NCBI RefSeq assembly: GCF_004123675.1
Contig: NZ_CP035417.1
Span: 4,182,064 to 4,246,063, forward strand
DNA: 64,000 nucleotides
Origin: Leisingera sp. NJS204
Lineage (GTDB): Bacteria > Pseudomonadota > Alphaproteobacteria > Rhodobacterales > Rhodobacteraceae
Direction: 5' to 3'
Both the position numbers and the translations under genes were made by a program. Below, piece by piece: positions 33,889-42,984 of this stretch. The notes under the pieces were generated by a model. The model did no database searches, was not told where the DNA came from, and saw nothing but the letters and a program-made list of their open reading frames with translations. Within the stretch, counting starts at the first letter, position 1, and every line of letters begins with the position of its first letter.

Positions 33889-35007
33889 GTGAAAAAAAGG
33901 AACCGCCTAAGGACATTGAAACCGTCCCAGAGGCCTGACCCGAGCGTTTCCGTGCTGTATCTCCGCCTGACCACCGCCGCCATGTTCCTGATTTGGGGGC
34001 AATTGCTGTCTGCGCAGGTGCTGACTGTCAACACGGTCACCCGTCCGCCGTTTTCGATGGTGGAAGAGGGGCGTGACACGGGCTTCTCGCTGGAATTGCT
34101 CAAAGTCCTCTCTGAACGGTTGGATTGGGAGTACCGCGTCAACCGCACGAGCAGCTTTGCAGAGATGCTGGACGGGGTGCGCAGCGGCGAGGCGGATCTG
34201 GCCGCAGCCAATATATCCATCACCGCCTCGCGCGAAATCACGATGGACTTCAGCCATCCGATTTTTGAAAGCGGGCTGCAGATCATGGTGCAGGCCGATG
34301 AAATCCGCCAGCCGTCGCTGTTCAGGGCGCTGCTGTCCTGGGATCTGGCCGCGGCGATCGGCATTGCCTTTTTGCTGCTGTTCGGCGGCGGCATGCTGAT
34401 GTGGGTTTTCGAGCGCCGCGCCCAGCCCTATTTCGACCGCCCCTTGAAAGAGGCCTGGTTTCCGTCCTTCTGGTGGGCGCTGAACCTGGTGGTGAACGGC
34501 GGATTTGAGGAACGGGTGCCGCGTACGCCGGTAGGCCGGATGTTCGGTGTGGTGCTGGTTGTGTCGTCGCTGTTCGTCGTCTCGGTCTTTGTCGCCAAGA
34601 TCACTGCTGTGATGACAGTGGAGGCGATCAGCGGCTCGGTGAACTCGGTGAACGATCTTTATGGAAGATCCGTTGCAACAATCGGCGGGTCGACCGCAGC
34701 CGGGTTCCTTGATCGGCGCGAGATCGACTATTCCGCCTTTAGCGGTCTGGAAGAGATGCTGGCCGCCTTTGAAGCCGGTGAGGTGAAGTCATTGGTTTTT
34801 GATGCGCCAGTGCTGAACTATTATGTTCAACAGGGCGGGTACCAGTTCGGATACACCATAGGCCAGCCGTTCCTGCGCGAGAATTACGGGCTGGTGTTCC
34901 CGGCCGGCTCGCCGCTGGTGGAAGAGGTCAATCAGGCGCTGCTGGCAATGCAGGAGGACGGCAGCTATGACGCCCTTTACCGCAAATGGTTCGGCAGCCA
35001 GAACTGA
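33889..35007 (+). CDS. Ionotropic glutamate receptor-like ligand-gated channel
   Basis: Protein of 372 residues with the layout of prokaryotic iGluR channels: an N-terminal membrane/signal segment (about 26-42), S1 half of a bacterial type-3 solute-binding domain ([14 protein letters not shown], then [17 protein letters not shown]), a membrane helix (152-175), a re-entrant pore segment (190-211), a second helix (217-244) and the S2 half ([16 protein letters not shown]). The pore reads [20 protein letters not shown], lacking the TVGYG potassium filter of GluR0. The start is GTG with weak RBS support. An ordinary amino-acid binding protein is unlikely because of the two inserted helices. Confidence 0.7.
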   Translation: MKKRNRLRTLKPSQRPDPSVSVLYLRLTTAAMFLIWGQLLSAQVLTVNTVTRPPFSMVEEGRDTGFSLELLKVLSERLDWEYRVNRTSSFAEMLDGVRSGEADLAAANISITASREITMDFSHPIFESGLQIMVQADEIRQPSLFRALLSWDLAAAIGIAFLLLFGGGMLMWVFERRAQPYFDRPLKEAWFPSFWWALNLVVNGGFEERVPRTPVGRMFGVVLVVSSLFVVSVFVAKITAVMTVEAISGSVNSVNDLYGRSVATIGGSTAAGFLDRREIDYSAFSGLEEMLAAFEAGEVKSLVFDAPVLNYYVQQGGYQFGYTIGQPFLRENYGLVFPAGSPLVEEVNQALLAMQEDGSYDALYRKWFGSQN

Positions 35008-35016
35008 CCTGCGGAG

Positions 35017-35364
35017 TTAGTGGAAAACCGGCTCCTCGCCGTCAAAGAACGGGGTCATCTGGGCAACGATCACGGCGTTTTCCTCCAGTGCCCGCTGCAT
35101 CAGCGCGCGTTCTTCCTCACCGATCTCATGGCCTTCGGCCTCACGTTCCTCCAGGGTGCCGTATCCGGTCACATCCAGCGGCGCGGTGTCGGCCTGTTTC
35201 AGAATCGCCACGGTTTCACGCACCGCCTCGGCCTCGTCCACGCCGGAGGCATAAATCATCAGCGCCGCGCCGGTGGCGCCATCAGGCAGCCCGTCGCCGT
35301 CCTTGCGTCCGATCTGGACTAGCAGGGTATAGACTTGCTGGCGGGAGGGTTTCTTCTTTTCCAT
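35017..35364 (-). CDS. Conserved hypothetical acidic protein
   Basis: Protein of 115 residues, not recognised. The start MEKKKPSRQQVYTLLVQIGR is basic, and the rest is acidic and helical, with VDEAEAVRETVAILKQ and GTLEEREAEGHEIGEEER. Codon use matches its neighbours and the frame ends cleanly, so it looks like a genuine gene. The Ribosome binding site is weak and 12 further codons upstream are also open. It is convergent with the iGluR-like gene and divergent from hutD. Confidence 0.65.
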   Translation of the reverse strand: MEKKKPSRQQVYTLLVQIGRKDGDGLPDGATGAALMIYASGVDEAEAVRETVAILKQADTAPLDVTGYGTLEEREAEGHEIGEEERALMQRALEENAVIVAQMTPFFDGEEPVFH

Positions 35365-35504
35365 GCCGCCGCCATAGCGCCGGGGCGGGGGGGTGGTCAA
35401 TCAAATTGCGGCAGGGGGAAACTGTCCGGGCTGGCGAATGGCTTGCAAGCAGGCGCGATCAGGAATTATGTCTACGCTTATTCAGTTTCCCAAAGGCCCC
35501 GCCG

Positions 35505-36038
35505 ATGCGCATCTCCGCTCTGACTGCCCAGCCGGTGCCCTGGAAGAACGGCGGCGGTGTGACCCGTGAATTGGCCTTGCATCAGGAAGACGGCCAGATG
35601 ATCTGGCGTCTCAGCCTGGCGGATATTTCGCGCAGCGGCCCGTTTTCCGCCTTTCCGGGCCTGGCCCGCATCCATTGCATCGTAGAGGGCGCGGGCCACA
35701 CGCTGTCAAATAGCGATACACAGCTGCAAGCGTGGCCGCTGAAACCGCTGTGTTTCGATGGCGGCTTGGATTTGGACTGCCGTCTGCGTGAAGGGCCCTG
35801 CAAGGCCTGCAATGTGATCTACGATCCGGTGCGGGTCACGGCAGACGCCGCAATTTTGAGAGACGGCGCGCTGCCCGATGCTGCAGGCAGCCAAGTGTTC
35901 TTTGTTGTCTCCGGCAGCCTGAAGCTTGCAGGCCAGGGCCACTTTGCTCCGGGTGAAGGGATCGTCCTGGAAAGCACCGCCAGCGGAAGGATCTCCGATG
36001 GCGGCGTGGTTATCCAGTTACGGTTTTTGCCTGTTTAG
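35505..36038 (+). CDS. hutD: HutD family protein
   Basis: Cupin-like protein of 177 residues of the HutD/Ves family: it begins MRISALTAQPVPWKNGGGVT and continues WRLSLADISRSGPFSAFPGL, the family hallmarks. HutD is proposed to moderate histidine degradation, perhaps by binding formylglutamate, but it has no proven enzyme activity. Its 3' end overlaps the convergent hutF by 4 bases, which ties it to histidine use. The larger open frame starting at 34986 is not real coding sequence in its first half. Confidence 0.88.
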   Translation: MRISALTAQPVPWKNGGGVTRELALHQEDGQMIWRLSLADISRSGPFSAFPGLARIHCIVEGAGHTLSNSDTQLQAWPLKPLCFDGGLDLDCRLREGPCKACNVIYDPVRVTADAAILRDGALPDAAGSQVFFVVSGSLKLAGQGHFAPGEGIVLESTASGRISDGGVVIQLRFLPV

Positions 36039-37402
36039 AGACTGTTCAGCAGGTCGCTGATCGCGGTCCGGTATCCCGCAACCACACTGTCGCGAGCGAT
36101 ATGGCGGCCCTGTTGCACAACATGGCGGCCGGCGCTCCAGACATCCGTCACAGTGTCGTCGCCTGCCGCAAAACACAGTCCGTCCAGCATCTGCTCCGGC
36201 TTCAGCGCGCAGAGCGCCGGGACGCTGCTGTCGATGGCCACTAGATCCGCCAGCGCGCCTTCCTCGATCCGGCCGCCATCCCGGCCCAAGGCTTGCGCGC
36301 CGCCTTGGGCTGCGCCCAAATACAGCGTTTCCCCAACCGAGCCTTCTCCCGGCACCAGCACATTGCGGGCCAGGTCGCGCAAACGTTGGGAATACTCTAG
36401 CGTGCGCAGCTCCTCGGGCAGCGAAATCCGCACGTTAGAGTCTGAGCCAACCCCGAACGCGCCATTCTTCGCCAGATACTCTCTCCCGTTGAACGGGCCG
36501 TCGCCCAGGTTTGCCTCTGTAATCGGGCACAGCCCTGCGACCGCTCCCGAACGCGCCATGCCGGCAGTCTCAGCGCTTGTCATGTGGGTGGCATGGATCA
36601 AGCACCATTTGCCATCGACGGGTGCGTTGTCCAGCAGCCATTCGACCGGCCGTGCAGCCAGCCAATCACTGATGTCGGCGACTTCTTTTGGCTGCTCGGC
36701 GATATGGATATGCACCGGCAGCCCGTCCTGGATCTGCAGGACTGCTGCCAGGTCCTCGGGGCAGGTGGCGCGCAGCGAGTGCGGTGCGATGCCGACGCAG
36801 GCGTCCTGCGGCAGATCCCGCGCAGCAATTTTGCGGGCCCGGGCGACCAATTCAGAGAATTCCGCAACCGAATTGCCAAACCGCTGCTGGCCCCCATTCA
36901 GAGCCTGTTTTCCCGTCCCGCCGTAAGTATAGAGCACGGGCAGATGGGTGAGACCGATACCGGTCTGGCTGGCGGCGGCAAACACCCGCTCGCTAAGCTC
37001 GGTCAGTGATGCAAAATGCGCACCGCCCGGCTGGTGATGGACATAGTGGAACTCGCCCGCCGAGGCATAGCCGGCTTCCAGCATCTCCATGAAAACCAGC
37101 GCAGCGATAGCCTCGTATTGCTCCGGGGTGATGCGGTCCACGAACCGGTACATCAACTCGCGCCAGGTCCAGAAGCTGTCCTTGCCCGCTGCGCGGTATT
37201 CGGTCATTCCCGCCATCGCGCGCTGAAAGCTGTGGGAATGCAGATTGCCCAGCGACGGCAGCAGCACGTCTGCCCGCGCGTCGCCTGGCTGCGGCTGGGC
37301 ACCGGATTCCATTGAGCAAATCCGGCCGCTCTCAATCGTCAGCCGGAGGTTCTCTGCCCATCCTTGGGGCAGGCGGGCGTGCTGGGCGAATATGGTCTGC
37401 AT
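36035..37402 (-). CDS. hutF: Formimidoylglutamate deiminase
   Basis: Amidohydrolase of 455 residues converting N-formimino-L-glutamate to N-formyl-L-glutamate in the five-step histidine pathway. Metal ligands are in NLHSHSFQRAMAGM, HIHIAEQPKE, IHATHMT and GVGSDSNVRISLPEELRTLE. AAGAGGGT is placed well before the ATG. hutU, hutH and hutG are not in the window, so the pathway is split in this genome or lies elsewhere. It faces hutD tail to tail. Confidence 0.93.
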   Translation of the reverse strand: MQTIFAQHARLPQGWAENLRLTIESGRICSMESGAQPQPGDARADVLLPSLGNLHSHSFQRAMAGMTEYRAAGKDSFWTWRELMYRFVDRITPEQYEAIAALVFMEMLEAGYASAGEFHYVHHQPGGAHFASLTELSERVFAAASQTGIGLTHLPVLYTYGGTGKQALNGGQQRFGNSVAEFSELVARARKIAARDLPQDACVGIAPHSLRATCPEDLAAVLQIQDGLPVHIHIAEQPKEVADISDWLAARPVEWLLDNAPVDGKWCLIHATHMTSAETAGMARSGAVAGLCPITEANLGDGPFNGREYLAKNGAFGVGSDSNVRISLPEELRTLEYSQRLRDLARNVLVPGEGSVGETLYLGAAQGGAQALGRDGGRIEEGALADLVAIDSSVPALCALKPEQMLDGLCFAAGDDTVTDVWSAGRHVVQQGRHIARDSVVAGYRTAISDLLNSL

Positions 37403-37472
37403 CTAACCCTCTTATGTGTAGATGTAATACTATTAGCGGCATGTTTTTTGTGCTGCAAGAGTATTGCGCTGG

Positions 37473-37530
37473 AGGGGCGCTGCCCCTTGGCCTTGCGGCC
37501 TCACCCCGGGATATTTCCGGCAAGAGGAAT
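37473..37530 (+). repeat. Dispersed hairpin repeat, copy B
   Basis: GGGGCGCTGCCCC hairpin, GGCCTTGCGGCC hairpin, then CACCCCGGGATATTTCC and CAAGAGGAA. It faces copy B' at 37547 in the opposite orientation. Confidence 0.7.
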
Positions 37531-37546
37531 AGCGGACCCCTGTTTC

Positions 37547-37590
37547 TTCCTCTTGCTCGAAATATCCTGGGGTTTGGGGCAAAGCCCCAA
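37547..37590 (-). repeat. Dispersed hairpin repeat, copy B' (inverted)
   Basis: Read on the minus strand: TTGGGGCTTTGCCCC, then ACCCCAGGATATTTCGAG and CAAGAGGAA. With copy B it forms a large head-to-head inverted pair with a 16-base centre. Confidence 0.7.
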
Positions 37591-37615
37591 AAAAAACGCG
37601 CCCGGATGGGGCGCG
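37589..37615 (-). terminator. Rho-independent terminator of dapD
   Basis: On the minus strand CGCGCCC, a CATCC loop and GGGCGCG form a 7-bp stem followed by eight T residues, 28 bases after the dapD stop. Confidence 0.85.
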
Positions 37616-37643
37616 CTCTATTGTTTCTGCGATGCAGCGCGGA

Positions 37644-38471
37644 TCAGTCGCGCAGCAGCTCGTTGATGCCGGTCTTGGAGCGGGTCTTTTCATCGACGCG
37701 CTTCACGATCACTGCACAGTAAAGGCTGATGTTGTTCTTCGACGGCATCGAGCCTGCGACCACAACCGAGTAAGGCGGCACTTCGCCATAGGTCACTTCG
37801 CCGGTTTCGCGGTCTACGATCTTGGTCGATTTGCCGATGAACACGCCCATACCCAGAACCGAGCCTTCGCGCACGATGCAGCCTTCGACCACCTCGGAAC
37901 GGGCGCCGATGAAACAGTTGTCCTCGATGATGGTGGGGCCCGCCTGCATCGGTTCCAGCACGCCGCCGATGCCGACGCCGCCGGAGAGGTGCACGTTCTT
38001 GCCGATCTGCGCGCAGGAGCCGACGGTGGCCCAGGTGTCGACCATGGTGCCTTCGCCGACATAGGCGCCGAGGTTCACGAAAGAAGGCATCAGCACCGCA
38101 CCCGGCGCGATATAGGCGGATTTGCGGACGACGCAGTTCGGCACCGCGCGGAAGCCGGCAGATTTCCACTGATCTTCACCCCAGCCGGCAAATTTGCTGT
38201 CGACTTTGTCCCACCAGCCGCCGGCCTGCGGGCCGCCTTCGTGGATTTCCATGTCCTTGATGCGGAAGCCCAAAAGCACCGCTTTTTTTGCCCATTGGTT
38301 CACGTGCCAGTCACCGCTGTCCAGCTTTTCGGCCACCCGCAGTGATCCGGAGTCCAGCGCGTTCAGGGTGTCTTCAATGGCTTCACGGGTCTCGCCGGTG
38401 GTGGCGGGGGTGATGGTGTCGCGCGCCTCCCAGGCGGCTTCGATCGCTGCTTCCAGCTGGGCGTTGGACAT
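37644..38471 (-). CDS. dapD: Tetrahydrodipicolinate N-succinyltransferase
   Basis: Left-handed beta-helix (hexapeptide) acyltransferase of 275 residues making N-succinyl-2-amino-6-oxopimelate in the lysine/DAP pathway. Features are [60 protein letters not shown] and [20 protein letters not shown]. The ATG at 38471 has GGAGG 6 bases upstream; the longer frame to 38621 lacks support. It is monocistronic here. Its partner enzyme is dapE at 29731. Confidence 0.96.
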   Translation of the reverse strand: MSNAQLEAAIEAAWEARDTITPATTGETREAIEDTLNALDSGSLRVAEKLDSGDWHVNQWAKKAVLLGFRIKDMEIHEGGPQAGGWWDKVDSKFAGWGEDQWKSAGFRAVPNCVVRKSAYIAPGAVLMPSFVNLGAYVGEGTMVDTWATVGSCAQIGKNVHLSGGVGIGGVLEPMQAGPTIIEDNCFIGARSEVVEGCIVREGSVLGMGVFIGKSTKIVDRETGEVTYGEVPPYSVVVAGSMPSKNNISLYCAVIVKRVDEKTRSKTGINELLRD

Positions 38472-38581
38472 GGGTGTTCCTCCGGCATTCGTTAGATTCG
38501 GGGTTACATAACGGCAATCTGCTCGCAGGTCATGTCCGGATTGCGTCCAAATTGCCGCCCCCGACGGCGTTTTGCCGGCAG

Positions 38582-39181
38582 TCAGCGCACCCGGCGCAGG
38601 TGGCGGCGCAGGATTTCGCAAGCCGCAGCGGGATCGCGGCGCTCCATCGCCTGCACGATGGCGGCATGATCACTGTCTGTCCGGCGGGTCCATTGGTGCT
38701 GCCAGTTGGCAAACAAATGGCGGGCAGCGGCGATATGCAGATCGTCAATCGAGGCCAAGAGCCGGGGCATCGCGCAAGGAGCAAGGATCGTCTTGTGAAA
38801 GGCCCGGTTTAGCCGTTCCCAGCCAGCCATGTCCTGTGCCGCGTCGCAGGCGAGACGGGCAGCCTCGGCGGTTTCGATATCCTTTGGTGTCAGGCGGGCA
38901 AAGGCGTGGGTCAGGGCCAGAACCTCCAGCGCCACCCGCATCTCGATCACCTCACGGATTTCGGAAGGGTCCAGGGCGCTGACCCGGGTGCCGCGGCGGG
39001 GTTCGGATCGGGCGAGGCCATGCGCCTCCAGCCGCAGGAGCGCTTCGCGCACCGGAACGTGGCTGGCGTCAAACTCGCGCGCGATATGGTCCTGGCGCAG
39101 TTTTTCGCCGGCAGGCAGGCTGCCGGTGATGATGCGCTCGCTCAGGCTGCGGTAGATGGTATCTGCGATGGTTGCCGACAT
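38582..39181 (-). CDS. GntR family (FCD) transcriptional regulator
   Basis: Regulator of 199 residues with an N-terminal winged helix ([20 protein letters not shown], then [17 protein letters not shown]) and a helical FCD domain ([19 protein letters not shown]). It starts at ATG 39181 with an AGGA upstream; the longer frame to 39304 overlaps the neighbouring enzyme. The dehydratase-like gene lies just upstream on the same strand with a 38-base gap, so it may be its regulator and be cotranscribed with it. The target ligand is unknown. Confidence 0.85.
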   Translation of the reverse strand: MSATIADTIYRSLSERIITGSLPAGEKLRQDHIAREFDASHVPVREALLRLEAHGLARSEPRRGTRVSALDPSEIREVIEMRVALEVLALTHAFARLTPKDIETAEAARLACDAAQDMAGWERLNRAFHKTILAPCAMPRLLASIDDLHIAAARHLFANWQHQWTRRTDSDHAAIVQAMERRDPAAACEILRRHLRRVR

Positions 39182-39219
39182 ATCCTGGCGATACCGGGGC
39201 TGATGGAGGGCCGCAAGGA

Positions 39220-40140
39220 TTATCCCAACGGGTCCGGGGCTATGTTGCCGCCGCAGATCAGCACCGCCACACGCTCGCCGGGCGCAGGGCGGTAGGCGCC
39301 GCACAACAGTGCGGCCAAGGCAGTGGCGCCTGCGGGTTCAACCAGGATCCGACGTTCGCGCCACAATGCGGTCTGTGCCCTGGTGATGGCGCTGTCCGGT
39401 ACAGTCACCGAAGGCAGGCCCGGTTGCGAGGCAAGTTCGAAACAGATAGCGCCGATGCGTTTGGCGCCAAGAGCGTTGGCCGCGACGCCGGAGACGTCCA
39501 CATCCACCGGCTGACGGGCCAGCAATGCCGCATTCAGCGCGCAAGAGGTTTCGGGCTCCACCGCCACGATCTTCTTTGCTCCCTGGAACCAGGCCAGTGC
39601 GCCGGCAATCAGCCCGCCGCCGCCCACCGCGATCAGAAGGGTATCTGCCTCAAGGCCTTGGGCCTGCCATTCGGCAAAGCAGGTGCCCTGGCCCGCAACC
39701 GTGGCGGGAGCGTCGTAGGCGTGGACCTGCATGGCGCCGGTATCCGCCTCATAGGCCTGGGCCTGTTCCAGTGCGTTGGCATAGGCGCCGGGTACCACCT
39801 GCAGATCAGCCCCGGTTCGTTCGATCAGTGATATTTTGGCCGGGCCTGCCATCTCGGGCACGTAAATCCGGGCCTTGTGGCCCAGCTGGTGCGCGGCATA
39901 GGCCGCGGCGGCGCCGTGGTTGCCGCCCGAGGCCGCCACCAGTCCCGCCGGCGGCACTGGCTGGCTCAGCAATGTGTTGAAGGCACCGCGGGCCTTAAAG
40001 CTGCCGGTGTGCTGCATGTGCTCCAGCTTCAGCTCCACCGGGAAATCCAGGCCGAAGCCCTGCGTTTGCATCACCGGGGTCTGCTGCACATGGGGGCTAA
40101 CGCGTTCTGCTGCGTTCCTGATTTCATCCTGCCAGTTCAT
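39220..40140 (-). CDS. Threonine/serine dehydratase-like PLP enzyme
   Basis: Fold-type II PLP enzyme of 306 residues resembling biosynthetic-like threonine dehydratases and serine racemases. The Schiff-base lysine is in KLEHMQHTGSFKARGAFNTL, the phosphate loop is AVGGGGLIAGALAW and the asparagine loop ASGGNHGAAAAYAAH. No regulatory C-terminal domain is present, so it is the short degradative form. The GGGAG upstream supports the ATG at 40140. It may deaminate serine or threonine or act on 3-hydroxyaspartate; the paired GntR suggests inducible catabolism. Confidence 0.85.
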   Translation of the reverse strand: MNWQDEIRNAAERVSPHVQQTPVMQTQGFGLDFPVELKLEHMQHTGSFKARGAFNTLLSQPVPPAGLVAASGGNHGAAAAYAAHQLGHKARIYVPEMAGPAKISLIERTGADLQVVPGAYANALEQAQAYEADTGAMQVHAYDAPATVAGQGTCFAEWQAQGLEADTLLIAVGGGGLIAGALAWFQGAKKIVAVEPETSCALNAALLARQPVDVDVSGVAANALGAKRIGAICFELASQPGLPSVTVPDSAITRAQTALWRERRILVEPAGATALAALLCGAYRPAPGERVAVLICGGNIAPDPLG

Positions 40141-40286
40141 GCGCCGATCTCCCTGCCTGCTGCGCGGGAACCTTATCGGCGCCGCCGTTGTGTGCAAGCG
40201 CTACGGTGCGTTGTTGCATTCTTGATTGGCGCTAACGGCCAAGGGCGGCTACAAAGGGAGTCCTGTTGATTAATCTGGGATTTTTT

Positions 40287-41135
40287 ATGACCGAAGACCG
40301 CCACAGCCGATTCCGCGATGCCCATTCCGACCGGGACCGGGCCGAACATGTGCCCGCCACGCCGCAGACCCAGGCGCCTGCCTACCGGCTTGCCTTTGCC
40401 GATGAAGAGTTTCTGTGCCGCGAGGAGCTGCGCCCGGTGCGGCTGCAGCTGGAGCTGCTGAAGCCTGAGCTGATGCTGAACGAACATGGCATCGAAAGCA
40501 CCATCGTGATGTTTGGCGGCGCGCGGATCCCGGATCCCAAGCATAAGGATCAGGCGCGGACAAAGACGCTGGCGGATTTGTCGCATTTCTACGATGAGGC
40601 GCGCGAGTTTGCCCGGCTGATGACCGAAAAATCGAAGGAGAGCGGCGGCCGTCAGAACGTGATCGTAACCGGCGGCGGCCCCGGTGTGATGGAGGCGGGC
40701 AACCGCGGCGCGCTGGACGCGGGCGGCCAGTCCATTGGCCTGTCGATCGTGCTGCCGCATGAGCAGGCGCCCAACGGCTACGTAACGCCGGACCTCAGCT
40801 TCAATTTCCACTACTTCGCGATCCGCAAGATGCATTTCCTGATGCGGGCGCGGGCGATCACCGTATTCCCCGGCGGTTTCGGCACGCTGGATGAGCTGTT
40901 CGAGAGCCTGACCCTGATCCAGACCGGCCGGATGGAGCGGGTGCCCTTCCTGCTGTTCGGCAAGGAATTTTGGGACCGGATCATCAACTGGGAGGCGCTG
41001 GGTGACGCCGGCACCATTTCGGATCAGGATCTGGACCTGTTCCGCGTGGTCGACACTGCCCAGGAAGCGGTGGAGATCATCGACAACTGGGAGCCTGCGC
41101 CGCCGCGCGACAGCCTGCCCGGACGCGAGCGCTAA
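40287..41135 (+). CDS. LOG family protein (TIGR00730), cytokinin-phosphoribohydrolase-like
   Basis: Rossmann-fold protein of 282 residues with the LOG signatures GGGPGVMEAGNRGALDAGG and PGGFGTLDELFESLT. LOG proteins cleave nucleoside 5'-monophosphates to base and ribose 5-phosphate; the cytokinin role applies to plants and some bacteria. An N-terminal extension of about 75 residues is longer than in short LOG proteins. Two starts are possible: ATG at 40287 (used here) and TTG at 40266, which has the stronger AAAGGGAG ribosome binding site. Confidence 0.85.
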   Translation: MTEDRHSRFRDAHSDRDRAEHVPATPQTQAPAYRLAFADEEFLCREELRPVRLQLELLKPELMLNEHGIESTIVMFGGARIPDPKHKDQARTKTLADLSHFYDEAREFARLMTEKSKESGGRQNVIVTGGGPGVMEAGNRGALDAGGQSIGLSIVLPHEQAPNGYVTPDLSFNFHYFAIRKMHFLMRARAITVFPGGFGTLDELFESLTLIQTGRMERVPFLLFGKEFWDRIINWEALGDAGTISDQDLDLFRVVDTAQEAVEIIDNWEPAPPRDSLPGRER

Positions 41136-41165
41136 TCTCGCTATGCAAGGCCGCTGCTGCCGGGA

Positions 41166-41375
41166 TTAAGAGAGTTCCGGCGGCAGTCTGCCAATCTCGT
41201 CGCCGGTGGTCAGCCGGGTGAGGATCTGCGCACCTTCTACGGTTTTTACAGAATAGCCATAACCGCGCAGGCGGAATTGCCATTCCCGCGGGCTAAGTGC
41301 TTTTCCCCGTTCGCTGCGGATCAGGTCCAGCACGCTGGGGTCAATCGGGGCAGTCTTGCGTTCCATTGGAGCCAT
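41166..41375 (-). CDS. Small conserved hypothetical protein
   Basis: Predicted 69-residue protein, unrecognised. It has helical segments (PIDPSVLDLIRSERGKALSP, then REWQFRLRGYGYSVKTVEGA) and ends in a short acidic tail. A good AAGGACTC ribosome binding site lies upstream of the ATG. Codon use looks coding. The longer frame upstream is not needed. It is convergent with the LOG gene. The function is unknown. Confidence 0.6.
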   Translation of the reverse strand: MAPMERKTAPIDPSVLDLIRSERGKALSPREWQFRLRGYGYSVKTVEGAQILTRLTTGDEIGRLPPELS

Positions 41376-41706
41376 CTGTGAGTCCTTCTGAAAATGAATT
41401 GTCTGCGTTTTGGAAATTGTTCCCGGCAAAGGGCGGAATTTAAGCTGTATTGTGAAAAGAGTACGGCGGGCTGGCCTGTCTCCCGAAGTGCGGCTTCTGC
41501 GCAACAGTTCTCAGGCGTGGTGATGCCGCAGTAACGCGGGCAGTAGGACCGGCGGGAAACCGGACTTCATCAGACGGTTTTCGCGCAGGAATTTGCCAAT
41601 TGCAGAAAATTGTCATTTCTTCGCTCGGCTTGAGGCCGGAAACGGGCCAAACTTGGCCACATTTACAAACAAAAACTTACCTGTAGCAGCATAGTGGAGA
41701 CCGCTG
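41376..41706. other. Intergenic region before the M10 protease gene
   Basis: A 331-base stretch with no supported gene. It must hold the promoters for the small minus-strand gene and for the protease. An AT-rich segment (41640-41690) with several short A runs lies closest to the protease start. No CtrA box or palindrome was seen. Confidence 0.5.
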
Positions 41707-42948
41707 ATGTCCGAAGTTACAGATTACACGGCGCTTTTAGCCTATACATCGAACAGCAGCCTCCGCTGGAACAGCCTGACTGAGCCCGGTACTCAAACCG
41801 TGGTGACATACAGTTTTGTTGAGACCAGCGATTTGGGCAGTGTGGCTGACGACCCTTATGGCGCCAGCAGCTATTGGTCCTTCAACAGCACGCAGCGCGA
41901 CTATTTCCGCCTGGCTCTTGCGGAGTTCGAAGAGGCGTCCGGCCTGCTGTTTGTCGAAACGGACGGCCCGGCGATGATCAACGCCTTTGGCTACAATGGC
42001 GGCTCTGCTGCGGGCTGGGCGGATCTTGCCTGGTCCACCTCATATTCCACCAATGAGGGGGAACTGGCGATTAAAAGCAGCAATATGGCGCCAGGGTCCT
42101 ATGGCTATGAAACGGTGCTGCATGAGATCGGTCATGCACTGGGTCTTGAACACCCGCATGACGGTGACAATACGCTGGCGGACCATCTGGACGACCAGGA
42201 GCACACCGTGATGACCTATAACTATGCCGGGTATAACGTCACGGAGCTGGGTACGTTTGATGTGCAAGCCCTGACCCATCTTTATGGCGATACCGGCAGC
42301 ACCGCAGGATGGAGAGCTTACGCCAATACGGCGGGCGACGTGGTGATCAAGGCCAGCAGCCGAGCAGAAACTGTATTGGCGACCGGGCAGGATACCAAGA
42401 TTTATGCCAAGGGCGGCGATGACACTGTTATCGGACGCGAAGCGGATGACCGTCTGTTCGGCGGCGGCGGCGCGGACACTCTGACCGGTGGCTTTGGCGA
42501 AGACAGGCTGGCAGGCGGCAAGGGCTCGGACGTACTTATCGGCGGCTTGGATGAGACCGACTATTCAGGCGCCTACGGTGAAGACGACTTTCTCAAAGGA
42601 AATGGCGGCCGCGATACGCTTTTCGGTGGCCAGGGGGATGACAGGCTGATCGGTGGCAACGGGAAAGACCGCCTTGTCGGCGGTGAAGGGTCTGACGTCT
42701 TGACAGGAGGCAAACACGCGGATGTTTTTGTGTTCGTGTCTGCCGATTATTGGGAAGACGAAGTCATCAAGGATTTCGGCAAAGGCAATGACCGGATCGA
42801 ATTCTCTGACACCTCAGTGGACGATTTCGGCGATCTGACCATCACACAGGTTAATGGCAACACGCTGATAGACTATTTCGGCAGTCACGAGATTGAGCTG
42901 ACCGGCTATACCGGCACGCTCACCGAGGACCACTTCCTGTTTACTTGA
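41707..42948 (+). CDS. M10 family (serralysin-like) RTX metalloprotease
   Basis: Secreted zinc protease of 413 residues. The catalytic motif HEIGHALGLEH (residues 139-149) is followed by the Met-turn sequence VMTYNYAGYN. The C-terminal half carries glycine/aspartate-rich RTX nonapeptides from about residue 235 (GGDDTVIGREADDRLFGGGG, GQGDDRLIGGNGKDRLVGG), then a C-terminal domain for type I export, with no N-terminal signal peptide. RTX repeats bind calcium. No type I secretion ABC genes lie nearby, so it must use a remote system. The start MSEVTDYTALLAYTSN is directly after a GGAGA at 41697. Confidence 0.93.
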   Translation: MSEVTDYTALLAYTSNSSLRWNSLTEPGTQTVVTYSFVETSDLGSVADDPYGASSYWSFNSTQRDYFRLALAEFEEASGLLFVETDGPAMINAFGYNGGSAAGWADLAWSTSYSTNEGELAIKSSNMAPGSYGYETVLHEIGHALGLEHPHDGDNTLADHLDDQEHTVMTYNYAGYNVTELGTFDVQALTHLYGDTGSTAGWRAYANTAGDVVIKASSRAETVLATGQDTKIYAKGGDDTVIGREADDRLFGGGGADTLTGGFGEDRLAGGKGSDVLIGGLDETDYSGAYGEDDFLKGNGGRDTLFGGQGDDRLIGGNGKDRLVGGEGSDVLTGGKHADVFVFVSADYWEDEVIKDFGKGNDRIEFSDTSVDDFGDLTITQVNGNTLIDYFGSHEIELTGYTGTLTEDHFLFT

Positions 42949-42984
42949 TACGGCAGCCGGGGACCCTGCCGCGCCGGGGCCGGG

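Noticed and set aside
34986..35504. First half of the long open frame reaching into hutD
   Set aside because: HutD homology begins only at 35505; the preceding codons overlap the convergent hypothetical gene and read like out-of-frame sequence.
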